Shown piece after piece: positions 1 through 5,774 of a stretch of 9,936 nt of DNA. Positions within the stretch are counted from its first letter, which is position 1, and every line of letters starts with the position of its first letter. The position numbers and the translations under genes were made by a program. Source of the stretch: Faecalibacterium sp. CAG:74 (GTDB taxonomy: Bacteria; Bacillota; Clostridia; Christensenellales; Aristaeellaceae); NCBI GenBank assembly GCA_000437595.1, contig FR899903.1, forward strand, positions 52,289 through 62,224, in the 5' to 3' direction. The notes under the pieces are model-generated. The model saw nothing but the letters and a program-made list of their open reading frames with translations, did no database searches and was not told the origin of the DNA.

Positions 1-28
1 TGGCGAATGAATTTTTCGTCAGATGCAA

Positions 29-74
29 ATGCAAATTTCGAAGGTTTACTGGATGTAAATCGAGAAATTTGCAT
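29..74 (-). other. Long interrupted hairpin downstream of nusA
   Basis: An 11-bp perfect inverted repeat, ATGCAAATTTC at 29-39 and GAAATTTGCAT at 64-74, encloses a second stem, 43-49 with 55-61 (one G-T pair on the plus strand), and a 5-nt loop. It lies 63 nt past the nusA stop and is much more AT-rich than its surroundings. On the minus strand it is followed by TTGCATCTGACG rather than a clean U-tract, so it is a poor canonical terminator. It could be a processing site, an RNA stabiliser, a factor-dependent terminator or a protein-binding palindrome. I see no coding region in 1-136. Confidence 0.5.
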
Positions 75-136
75 GCCGCAGATGGCGGAAAAGACATCGC
101 CAGACGCGCCGCCGAATTGTGCGGTGGTGCCCTAAC

Positions 137-1378
137 TTACAGCGTGTCGTCCCCGTCGGCGGACGTTTCCGGCGCTTCCACACCCTCGTAGGGCTGGAAA
201 TCCTCCGGCAGCTCCTGCGCCGGCTGTTCTTCATCCTCCACCTGCGGGACGGCCGCTGCCATCTGCTCGGCGTACTGGCTCTGACTCTTGATATCAATCT
301 TCCAGCCCGTCAGCTTTGCCGCCAGACGCGCATTCTGACCTTCCTTGCCGATGGCCAAAGACAGCTGATTGTCCGGCACGACAACGATGCAGGAGCGCTG
401 ACCACTCGCCTCGGTGTATACTTCGCGGACGTTCGCCGGATTCAGCGCGTTGGCAATGAATTCCGCCGGATTCTCGCTCCACTTGATGATGTCAATCTTT
501 TCGCCGCGCAGTTCATCCACCACACGGGTCACGCGGTCGCCGCGCTGACCGACGCACGCGCCCACCGGGTCAATCAGCACCTCAGTGGAATGCACCGCCA
601 TCTTCGTGCGGCTGCCCGCTTCACGGGCGATGCCCTTAATCAGCACCTTGCCGCCAGCGATTTCCGGCACTTCCATCTCAAACAGGCGCTTGACCAGATT
701 CGGATGCGTACGGCTGACGCGCACCTGCGGGCCGCGGCGGGTCGTGTCGTCGCCGCGCTGCACTTCCAGCACATAGACTTTCAGGTGGTCACCCATGTTG
801 ATGGCTTCGCCGGGAATCATCTGATCGCGTTCGAGGTAGCCCTCGGTGCGGCCCATCAGCTCCACCACAGCGCCCTTATCATCCACGCGCGTAACGACGG
901 CCGTCAGGATTTCGTTTTCCTTGTCGGCGTACTCTTCGTACACTCTGCCGCGTTCTGCGTCGCGCAGGCGCTGCATAATGACGCCCTTGGCGGTCTGGGC
1001 GGCGACGCGCAGAAAATTGCGCGGCGTCACGTCCGTCTCCACAATGTCGCCCATCTGATAGGAGTCCTTAATCGCGCGGGCTTCCTCCAGCGAAATCTGG
1101 TCGGCGGGCTTCTCCACTTCTTCCACAATCAGGCGGCGGGTATACACATGAATTTCACCCGTCGCGCGGTCAATGGTCGCGGAAATGTTGTTGGCGGAGG
1201 GTTCTGCCTCGCCCTTGGCGCGGTTCTTGGCATACGCCTTTTTCAGCGCATCCTCGACCGTGGCGAAAAGCATATCCTCGCTCAAATCCTTCTCTTGGCA
1301 CAGCGCGCGGATGGCTTCCACGAGTTCTTTGTTCTGTGGATCTGCCTTCGGCGCAGCAGTTGTCTTGGTCTTTCTCAT
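137..1378 (-). CDS. nusA: Transcription termination/antitermination factor NusA
   Basis: NusA binds RNA polymerase near the RNA exit channel and promotes pausing, intrinsic termination and, with partners, antitermination. The 413-residue product shows the family order: N-terminal RNAP-binding domain (about 14-140), S1 domain (about 152-220), KH1 (about 225-300, with GACVGQRGDRV and RGEKIDIIKW) and KH2 (about 302-365, with LAIGKEGQNARLAAKLTGWK). An acidic tail (about 378-413, rich in E and D) follows KH2; the E. coli-type acidic repeats are not apparent. The ATG at 1378 is preceded by GAAGGG about 10 nt upstream. A TTG start at 1435 in the same frame would add 19 residues that look unlike NusA, so I reject it. 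It is the second gene after rimP, the standard bacterial order. ylxR, rplGA and infB would be expected next but lie outside the window or are absent. Confidence 0.97.
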   Translation of the reverse strand: MRKTKTTAAPKADPQNKELVEAIRALCQEKDLSEDMLFATVEDALKKAYAKNRAKGEAEPSANNISATIDRATGEIHVYTRRLIVEEVEKPADQISLEEARAIKDSYQMGDIVETDVTPRNFLRVAAQTAKGVIMQRLRDAERGRVYEEYADKENEILTAVVTRVDDKGAVVELMGRTEGYLERDQMIPGEAINMGDHLKVYVLEVQRGDDTTRRGPQVRVSRTHPNLVKRLFEMEVPEIAGGKVLIKGIAREAGSRTKMAVHSTEVLIDPVGACVGQRGDRVTRVVDELRGEKIDIIKWSENPAEFIANALNPANVREVYTEASGQRSCIVVVPDNQLSLAIGKEGQNARLAAKLTGWKIDIKSQSQYAEQMAAAVPQVEDEEQPAQELPEDFQPYEGVEAPETSADGDDTL

Positions 1379-1416
1379 GACTGTGTCACCCTTCAATAAT
1401 TTATGCTGTTTCTGAT

Positions 1417-1457
1417 GCGGAAGCAGCTTCCGCAATGGTTTTCATTTCCGATGAAAA
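1417..1457 (-). other. Two tandem hairpins between rimP and nusA
   Basis: The 110-nt rimP-nusA spacer holds a perfect palindrome, GCGGAAGC-A-GCTTCCGC (1417-1433), realistically a 6-bp stem with a 5-nt loop. Next to it is TTTTCAT-TTCCG-ATGAAAA (1439-1457), a 7-bp stem with a 5-nt loop. Neither is followed by a U-tract on the minus strand. They may mark an RNA processing or stability point separating the two cistrons. The nusA ribosome binding site lies downstream and is free of both stems. Confidence 0.55.
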
Positions 1458-1488
1458 TTGATTTCTTGCGGGGAATCGGCTTGCCGGG

Positions 1489-1971
1489 TTATTCCTCGCC
1501 CAAATCGACGTCTTCGACGCCTTCCATGTCAACCACCGGCTTCACCAGCGAAGCCGCTTTGCGCGCAAAACGCTTCTCTTCGCCCGCGATGGTCAGCACC
1601 ATGTCCTGCGCGTCAAAGTCCGACAGAATGCCCGTAAAGACCTTCTGACCGTCCACGGCCTTGAACAGGTGAACCTCCACCTCTTCGCCAAGCGCGCGCT
1701 CAAAATCTCGATCCTTCTTCAGCGGACGGTCAATGCCCGGCGAGGATACTTCGAGGAAATCGAAATCGTATGATTCCACCAGCGGCATAATGGCGCGGTG
1801 ATACCGTTCGCAGTCATCCAGCGACATGCCTTCGGGACGATCAACATAGATGCGCAGGAACTTGCCCGTGTTCTCCTTATCAAGGCACACATCCACCAGT
1901 TCATAGCCCATTTCATCCGCCAGACGCTGACATTTGGGCGTGACAACGGTCGTCAATTCCGCTTTCGCCAT
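1489..1971 (-). CDS. rimP: Ribosome maturation factor RimP
   Basis: RimP binds the free 30S subunit and is needed for late assembly steps of the small subunit. The protein has 160 residues, the normal length. The N-terminal alpha/beta domain carries the family signature FLEVSSPGIDRPL at 72-84, preceded by the strand KFLRIYVDRPEG (37-48). The C-terminal SH3-like domain covers about 88-150, and a short acidic end (EDVDLGEE) follows. The ATG at 1971 is preceded by the purine-rich AGGTGAGGAG, a very good ribosome binding site. It is the first gene of a rimP-nusA transcript, 110 nt before nusA. Its promoter and a long structured leader are at 1972-2272. An older family name is YlxS/YhbC. Confidence 0.96.
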   Translation of the reverse strand: MAKAELTTVVTPKCQRLADEMGYELVDVCLDKENTGKFLRIYVDRPEGMSLDDCERYHRAIMPLVESYDFDFLEVSSPGIDRPLKKDRDFERALGEEVEVHLFKAVDGQKVFTGILSDFDAQDMVLTIAGEEKRFARKAASLVKPVVDMEGVEDVDLGEE

Positions 1972-2019
1972 AACTCCTCACCTCTTTCACTGCGGGTTCG
2001 TTTTTTTCGGAGGACTTTC

Positions 2020-2036
2020 GCCTGCAATGTGCAGGC
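2020..2036 (-). other. Small perfect hairpin upstream of rimP
   Basis: GCCTGCA (2020-2026), a 3-nt loop and TGCAGGC (2030-2036) form a perfect 7-bp stem. On the minus strand it is followed by GAAAGTCCTCCG and an A-run, not a U-tract, so it is not an intrinsic terminator. It lies about 50 nt before the rimP ATG and does not sequester the ribosome binding site. Confidence 0.45.
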
Positions 2037-2040
2037 AATC

Positions 2041-2140
2041 AAAAAGAGTGGCTCCCATCACCCGTCAGCACCACGACAGCACAGCGGGCATACCTCTGCC
2101 CGTAACACTGTCCCGATGCCGCCAAGCCATGTCCACTCTC
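2041..2140 (-). terminator. Rod-like RNA ending in a U-tract (second attenuator candidate)
   Basis: On the minus strand the segment folds on paper as nested stems: AGAGT/ACTCT, GGCTT/GAGCC, GCATC/GGTGC, GACAG (2108-2112)/CTGTC (2075-2079) and CGGGCA (2097-2102)/TGCCCG (2085-2090), with a GAGGTA loop. The 3' arm runs directly into TTTTT at 2045-2041. An alternative outer pairing AGAGTGG/CCACTCT (7 bp) is possible. The long, interrupted stem and short U-tract suggest either a weak terminator or the 3' end of a small RNA of about 195 nt started at the 2244-2272 promoter. No energy calculation was possible. Confidence 0.5.
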
Positions 2141-2191
2141 AGATGTCAAGCCCTTCTTTCTGCAACCCGAAACACCGGACAGACCCGGCTG

Positions 2192-2222
2192 AAAAATCGC
2201 TTCCCTGAAAGTCAGGGCAGCG
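2192..2222 (-). terminator. Promoter-proximal terminator hairpin (attenuator candidate)
   Basis: On the minus strand CGCT-G-CCCTGA, loop CTT, TCAGGG-A-AGCG (2222-2198) is followed by A and then TTTTT (2196-2192). This is a canonical intrinsic terminator shape with one internal mismatch. It begins only about 15 nt after the predicted start site of the 2244-2272 promoter, so it would act as an attenuator on rimP-nusA. It would also stop read-through from the radical SAM gene, which ends 100 nt upstream. The short U-tract makes partial termination plausible. Confidence 0.65.
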
Positions 2223-2243
2223 GTTCATGGATTCACACTTGTC

Positions 2244-2272
2244 AGTATACCACAGTTTCTCCCGGAATACAA
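2244..2272 (-). promoter_or_regulatory. Sigma-A promoter with extended -10 for rimP-nusA
   Basis: The -35 TTGTAT (2272-2267), a 17-bp spacer and the -10 TATACT (2249-2244) are preceded by TGG, giving an extended -10 (TGnTATACT). The predicted start is near 2237. It sits in the AT-richer part of the gap after the radical SAM gene and is the only good promoter found between that gene and rimP. Confidence 0.7.
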
Positions 2273-2322
2273 GCATTTTAGCGGCTCTGCGCAACATTTT
2301 CCTTCCATTTAGGGCGCATTTT

Positions 2323-3201
2323 TCACACAAAGCTCTCGTCCTTGCAGAAAACGGGCACAAAATCCTCCGAGGCGCTTTCCGGCTCCTGCAAATACCCCGG
2401 CAGTCCCAAATCCAGCATATGGTCGCGCACGCGGATATATTCGCGGTTCGTAATCGTCCGCGTCAAGCCCGGAATCGACACGTTGTTGCACGGGATGTAC
2501 TGCCGCATCAGGCTGACCGGCACACCCTCCGGCAGGTTCTCCTTCACCCAATCCAGCAGCTGGCAGCTTTCGCTCGTCAGACCGGGGAGAATCAGGTGAC
2601 GGATGAGCGTGCCGCGCGTCATGATGCCGTTCTCATCGTAGACAGGCGTTCCTGTCTGGCGCACCATCTCGGTGATGGCGGCGGATGTGGCGGCAAAGTA
2701 GTTCGACGCTTTCGCGCAAAGCTGCCCCATCTTTTCGCTCCTGTGCTTGAGGTCGGGCAGATACACGTCCATCACGCCGTCCAGCATCCGCAATGTTTCG
2801 ACCGTCTCATACCCCGATGTATTCCACACCAGCGGCACATGCGGACGGTAAATATCCAGCGTCTCCAATATCTGCGGAACATAAGGCGTCGCGGTGATGA
2901 AGGAGATGGTGTGCATCCCCATATCCTCCAGCCGCCGCAGGGAATCCGCCAATTCGCGCGGCGTGAAGGGGCGTCCGGCGTTGCGGTGGCTGATGTCGGC
3001 GTTCTGGCAGTAGGCGCAGCGGAGCGTACAGCCGGAGAAGAACACCGCGCCCGTGCCGTTCTTGCCGGAAATCGGCGGTTCTTCCCAGAGGTGCGGCGCG
3101 ATTCGGGCGATGCGCATGGTGGTCGGCAGCTGGCAGAAGCCGTTGCCCGTGGATTCATTGCGCTCGGCGCGGCAGGCGCGCGGGCAGAGGGTACATTGCA
3201 T
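2323..3201 (-). CDS. PflX-like radical SAM Fe-S protein
   Basis: A 292-residue radical SAM protein of the type often annotated as a putative pyruvate formate-lyase activating enzyme (PflX/COG1313-like). The SAM-binding cluster motif CTLRCAYC (C58, C62, C65) is followed by QN. An extra N-terminal cysteine set (C3, C6, C10, C23) is typical of this subgroup and may bind a second metal site. The rest fits a partial TIM barrel, with ISFITATPYVPQILE, WNTSGYET and VYLPDLKH at successive strands. The ATG at 3201 has an ideal AAGGAGG 8 nt upstream. No glycyl-radical enzyme is in the window, so the substrate is unknown and pyruvate formate-lyase activation should not be assumed. It lies 159 nt after the GT-C-like gene, with a repeat between, and has no clear promoter of its own. 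Confidence 0.85.
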   Translation of the reverse strand: MQCTLCPRACRAERNESTGNGFCQLPTTMRIARIAPHLWEEPPISGKNGTGAVFFSGCTLRCAYCQNADISHRNAGRPFTPRELADSLRRLEDMGMHTISFITATPYVPQILETLDIYRPHVPLVWNTSGYETVETLRMLDGVMDVYLPDLKHRSEKMGQLCAKASNYFAATSAAITEMVRQTGTPVYDENGIMTRGTLIRHLILPGLTSESCQLLDWVKENLPEGVPVSLMRQYIPCNNVSIPGLTRTITNREYIRVRDHMLDLGLPGYLQEPESASEDFVPVFCKDESFV

Positions 3202-3304
3202 AAAGGGAACCTCCTTGGCGGATGGGTTTGTTGCTATTTAGGTTTTGGGAATAAACACGCGGGCATTGTATGCAAATGAAGTCAACTCAATCGCGCGAAC
3301 GGGT

Positions 3305-3348
3305 CAAGGGTCGAAGACCCTTGCGGAGTCCAGAGGCAGCGCCTCTGG
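3305..3348. repeat. Paired perfect hairpins (REP-like intergenic element)
   Basis: Two adjacent perfect 8-bp stem-loops, CAAGGGTC-GAA-GACCCTTG (3305-3323) and CCAGAGGC-AGC-GCCTCTGG (3330-3348), are joined by 6 nt. They begin 13 bases past the stop of the membrane protein gene. Neither has a U-tract on either strand. From memory, short doublets of this pattern are scattered between genes in many gut Clostridia, so this is probably one copy of a dispersed palindromic repeat. That cannot be tested in a single window, where it occurs once. Confidence 0.6.
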
Positions 3349-3360
3349 CGTCTCCCCCCT

Positions 3361-4581
3361 TCACAGCCACCCCGCATACGCGCCGACTGCGCCGAGCAGA
3401 TTGATACAGGACCCCATCACCATCAGCGGAACGTTGAGGATCGACGTGCGCCCGCTTTGCGGCTTCAGGGCGAGAATCGCCACATACACCCACGGCAGCA
3501 TATCCAGCAGGTAGCGGTTGCCGAACTGGAAGCCGCCCAGCGTCTTGTGGCAGACGATAATCGTCAAGTGCACCCCGACCATCAGCGGCAGCCCAATCAG
3601 CCAGAACGCATTCCCGCGGCGGCGGCGAATCAGCGCATAGAAATACACGCACAGGAACGTCACCAGCATGGGCGTAATCAGGTAGAACGCCATGCAGTCA
3701 TACGAATCAAACGCCAGCGGCTGACCTCTCCCCTGATATTTCGGCAGACGCACCAGCTGCTGCAAATGCTCCCACGCGTACGCCAGCGAAAACTGTCCGT
3801 TCTCCGCCAGCTGAAATTCCGGCAGGTAGGTGTGCCCAAATTCCAGCGGATTACCGAAGCGCAGGCCGTTCAGCACCATGTAGCTGGACGCAATCAGCGC
3901 CGCGGGCAGCAGATTCGCTATTTGCCGCTTCCAGCTATGCCGCACGCCGCTTTTGTTGAGCAGATACACCAGCAGCGGAAGGTACAGCGCCGCCATCGGT
4001 CGGCACCCGACTGCGCACGCCCACCACGCCAGCGCCCAGCCGCTTCTGCCGTGCTGCGCCGCATCTGCCGCCATCAGCGAGAGCGTGAAGCACATCGCCT
4101 GCGCCAGGAACCACACCCAGCCCTGCAGGGCAATGAACAGATACCCGTTCGCCAGATACAGGTACAGCACATACCGCGCCGCATAGCGTGAGCTGCCCGT
4201 CATCCGCCGATAAATCCGCAGCGCATAGGCGATGCCAAGCAGCGTCACCGCCAGATTGATGAAGTGATCCGGCGTATCCAGCCCGAAAATCGCCGCGAAC
4301 GGCAGCATCACATACGACGGGAACAGCGGAAAACTCACATAGAACTTGCCACCGTACTCCGCCAGCTCCAGCCATGTGAAATTCGGGTTGACATCCAGAT
4401 GCCCTTCCAACCATGCGCACGCCTGAATGGTGTACGAGCCGTACGGGTTGTCCGTCGTCAGAAATCGTCCCGTGAACGCGCCCATCACCAGCAGGACAAT
4501 CAGGACGATGAGCGGATACAGCGCATATTCCGGCGCAAGCGTCCGCAGACGATGCCATGCGCGTTTCGCAATGGTTTGCAT
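3361..4581 (-). CDS. Polytopic membrane protein, GT-C/PMT-like glycosyltransferase family
   Basis: A 406-residue integral membrane protein with about nine to eleven hydrophobic segments (for example 22-38, 88-100, 108-123, 135-170, 181-208, 222-240, 297-318, 325-345, 358-373, 383-403). The first large loop after helix 1 has TTDNPYGSYTIQACAWLEG (42-60), where GT-C enzymes such as ArnT and PMT keep an acidic catalytic residue; D44 is a candidate. Later motifs, RFGNPLEFGH (241-250) and GFQFGNRYLLDMLPW (350-364), recur in lipid-linked-sugar-dependent glycosyltransferase-like proteins. Donor and acceptor are unknown. I chose the ATG at 4581 because GGGAGG lies 9 nt upstream; an ATG at 4659 lacks a ribosome binding site. 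It follows the rnc terminator, so it needs its own promoter, which I could not identify clearly. It could instead be a non-catalytic relative. Confidence 0.75.
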   Translation of the reverse strand: MQTIAKRAWHRLRTLAPEYALYPLIVLIVLLVMGAFTGRFLTTDNPYGSYTIQACAWLEGHLDVNPNFTWLELAEYGGKFYVSFPLFPSYVMLPFAAIFGLDTPDHFINLAVTLLGIAYALRIYRRMTGSSRYAARYVLYLYLANGYLFIALQGWVWFLAQAMCFTLSLMAADAAQHGRSGWALAWWACAVGCRPMAALYLPLLVYLLNKSGVRHSWKRQIANLLPAALIASSYMVLNGLRFGNPLEFGHTYLPEFQLAENGQFSLAYAWEHLQQLVRLPKYQGRGQPLAFDSYDCMAFYLITPMLVTFLCVYFYALIRRRRGNAFWLIGLPLMVGVHLTIIVCHKTLGGFQFGNRYLLDMLPWVYVAILALKPQSGRTSILNVPLMVMGSCINLLGAVGAYAGWL

Positions 4582-4663
4582 CGTGATGGTCCTCCCTTGC
4601 TTGTTTTGTTCGCTGATAAGACGCAGTTCAGGTGAAAACGGTTCATTTCGACATACCATACAG

Positions 4664-4726
4664 AAAAAAACGCAGACCGCAAAGCAGCGCGTACCACTTC
4701 CGGCACGTCGGTTTGCAGTCTGTGCG
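4664..4726 (-). terminator. Branched intrinsic terminator after rnc
   Basis: On the minus strand an outer 11-bp stem (CAGACTGCAAA at 4722-4712 with TTTGCGGTCTG at 4683-4673, one G-U pair) encloses an inner stem CGTGCC/GGTACG, and is followed by CG and seven T residues (4670-4664). It starts 6 nt after the rnc stop and ends the plsX-acpP-rnc group. Confidence 0.9.
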
Positions 4727-4728
4727 AA

Positions 4729-5397
4729 TTATTTCTGCTTGTCGCCGGATTTGAGCTTTTGCAGCGCTGCGAGCGCCGCCGCCTGCTCCGCCTGCTTCTT
4801 CGTGCGGCCCGTGCCGTGGGCGAGTTCCACCCCGAAGCGGCTCACGGCGGCCTCGAATGTGCGGTTATGCGGCGGGCCGTCCTGCGCGATAATCTCGTAG
4901 GTCGGCGCCTCGCTGCCGTCGCGCTGCAAGAACTCCTGCAACGCGCCCTTGCTGTCCTGCATCGGGCGCTGCACGTCCTCCGGCTTCGGCCAGCAGCGGA
5001 GAATGATTGCCCGCGCCGCGTCCAGACCACCGTCCAGATACACTGCCGCCAGAATTGCCTCCATTGCGTCGCACAGCACGGACGGCTTCTCGCGCCCGCC
5101 GGTCAGCTCCTCACCCTTGTCCATGATGAGCGCTTCGCCGACGTGCAGCTTCTTGGCGACCTGCGAGAGGTTCGCCTCGCACACGGACAGCGCACGCAGG
5201 TGCGTCAGCTGCCCTTCGTGGCAATCCGGGTGACTTTGGTAGAGGATATCCGACATGATGCATTGCAGCACCGCGTCCCCCAGAAATTCCAAGCGCTGGT
5301 TATCCTCTGGCCCCATCGACGGATGCGTCAGCGCCCGCCGGAGCAGCGCCGGATTCTTGAACTGATACCCCAGTGCCGACAAAAACTGTTGCATCAT
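4729..5397 (-). CDS. rnc: Ribonuclease III
   Basis: RNase III cuts double-stranded RNA in rRNA precursors and mRNAs, working as a homodimer with two Mg2+ ions per site. The 222-residue protein has the endonuclease signature QRLEFLGDAVL (34-44) with catalytic-type residues E37 and D41, and the second acidic pair D110 and E113 in VLCDAMEAILAAVYLDGG. A C-terminal dsRNA-binding domain spans about 149-218, ending in the lysine-containing GRTKKQAEQAAALAAL. Length is normal. The start is ambiguous between ATGs at 5397 and 5394. The upstream GGGGGTG is a weak ribosome binding site, which may matter for regulation by the hairpin at 5423-5460. It follows acpP by 82 nt, the usual order, but smc and ftsY, commonly next in Clostridia, are replaced by a terminator. 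Confidence 0.97.
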   Translation of the reverse strand: MMQQFLSALGYQFKNPALLRRALTHPSMGPEDNQRLEFLGDAVLQCIMSDILYQSHPDCHEGQLTHLRALSVCEANLSQVAKKLHVGEALIMDKGEELTGGREKPSVLCDAMEAILAAVYLDGGLDAARAIILRCWPKPEDVQRPMQDSKGALQEFLQRDGSEAPTYEIIAQDGPPHNRTFEAAVSRFGVELAHGTGRTKKQAEQAAALAALQKLKSGDKQK

Positions 5398-5422
5398 GCA
5401 GACACCCCCATTTTTTGCAACG

Positions 5423-5460
5423 ACACACAGCCTCCGCCGTCGTCGGAGGAGGCTGCGCGT
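5423..5460 (-). promoter_or_regulatory. Stem-loop in the acpP-rnc spacer (possible RNase III site)
   Basis: On the minus (mRNA) strand a 13-bp stem (5460-5448 with 5435-5423) is followed by one mismatch, three more pairs and an ACGA tetraloop. Two of the pairs are G-U, so the stem is continuous only in the mRNA-sense RNA; the plus-strand RNA would have A-C mismatches there. No U-tract follows, so it is not an intrinsic terminator. It ends about 25 nt before the rnc start. In Escherichia coli a leader hairpin before rnc is cut by RNase III for self-control; the same role here is inference. Confidence 0.65.
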
Positions 5461-5470
5461 GCCATAATTC

Positions 5471-5741
5471 GCGGATAGCTTACTTGTTGGCGTCGATATA
5501 CTTCACGACATCGCCAACCGTCTTGAGCTTCATAATCTGGTCATCCTCGACCGTGATGCCGAACGTGTCTTCCACGTCCATAATCATGACCATGACGTTC
5601 GCGGAGTCCGCCTTCAAATCCTCCACCAGACGGCTGGATTCGGTCACGGTGTCGGGGTTCACCTTCATTTGCTTGACAATCATGCCCTTCAGGGTTTCAA
5701 ACGTAGACATAGTGTTTTCTCCTTTCAAAATGCGGATAGCT
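5471..5741 (-). repeat. 10-bp direct repeat flanking acpP
   Basis: GCGGATAGCT occurs at 5471-5480, touching the acpP stop codon, and again at 5732-5741, just upstream of the acpP ribosome binding site. On the minus strand both read AGCTATCCGC in the same orientation. A 10-mer can recur by chance in 10 kb, so the significance is uncertain. Confidence 0.35.
5480..5710 (-). CDS. acpP: Acyl carrier protein
   Basis: ACP carries growing acyl chains as thioesters on a 4'-phosphopantetheine arm and feeds fatty acid and phospholipid synthesis. The 76-residue, highly acidic protein has the modification site D35-S36 within VEDLKADSANVMVMIMDVED. The common consensus after the serine is L-D or similar, so the S-A-N sequence is a variant, though the surrounding helix II is intact. 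Helix IV ends in TVGDVVKYIDANK. The ATG at 5710 is preceded by AAAGGAG at 8 nt. An upstream in-frame extension to 5785 would overlap plsX and does not resemble ACP. It lies 64 nt after plsX and 82 nt before rnc, a widely conserved order. Confidence 0.96.
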   Translation of the reverse strand: MSTFETLKGMIVKQMKVNPDTVTESSRLVEDLKADSANVMVMIMDVEDTFGITVEDDQIMKLKTVGDVVKYIDANK

Positions 5742-5774
5742 AAGGTAACATCGCTTTGCAGCGCTGCTTTGGGG

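Larger units (their letters stand above)
1972..2237 (-). promoter_or_regulatory. Long structured 5' leader of rimP-nusA
   Basis: The 351-nt gap between the radical SAM gene and rimP contains no convincing gene. From the predicted start site near 2237, a leader of about 265 nt runs to the rimP ATG. It contains two successive hairpins each followed by five T residues (2192-2222 and 2041-2140), then a third small hairpin, GCCTGCA-N3-TGCAGGC on either strand (2020-2036). Such a long leader before a translation and transcription-factor operon is best explained by transcription attenuation. In Bacillus subtilis the orthologous rimP-nusA operon is autoregulated by NusA-stimulated termination in its 5' UTR. 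Transfer of that mechanism here is inference. Confidence 0.55.

Noticed and set aside
119..1399. 426-codon plus-strand open frame opposite nusA
   Set aside because: It mirrors the NusA gene, with low-complexity residues and no family motif.
1987..2058. 23-codon open frame starting MGATLFDC just before rimP
   Set aside because: The putative GGGTG ribosome binding site is too close to the ATG, and the frame overlaps the second U-tract hairpin, so chance is likelier.
2041..2140. SRP RNA, T-box or known riboswitch
   Set aside because: The conserved SRP apical motif, the T-box AGGGTGG sequence, and TPP or cobalamin cores are not present. The CTGAGA next to the rod is isolated.
2130..2151. TTGACA as a second promoter inside the rimP leader
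   Set aside because: No -10-like hexamer is found 15 to 19 bp downstream.
2139..2228. 29-codon leader peptide (ATG at 2228) in the rimP leader
   Set aside because: The ATG lies about 9 nt after the predicted transcription start without a ribosome binding site, and no regulatory codon run is present.
2227..3279. 350-codon plus-strand open frame opposite the radical SAM gene
   Set aside because: It is antisense to a gene with clear CxxxCxxC and barrel motifs, and the translated frame resembles nothing known.
3270..3300. Promoter for the radical SAM gene (TACAAT near 3272)
   Set aside because: TTGACT and TTGAGT upstream give spacers of only 9 and 14 bp, too short for a credible sigma-A promoter.
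4581..4663. Promoter for the GT-C-like gene
   Set aside because: The best match (TTGCGG, 16 bp, TATGGT) overlaps the rnc terminator and scores poorly, so I do not list it.
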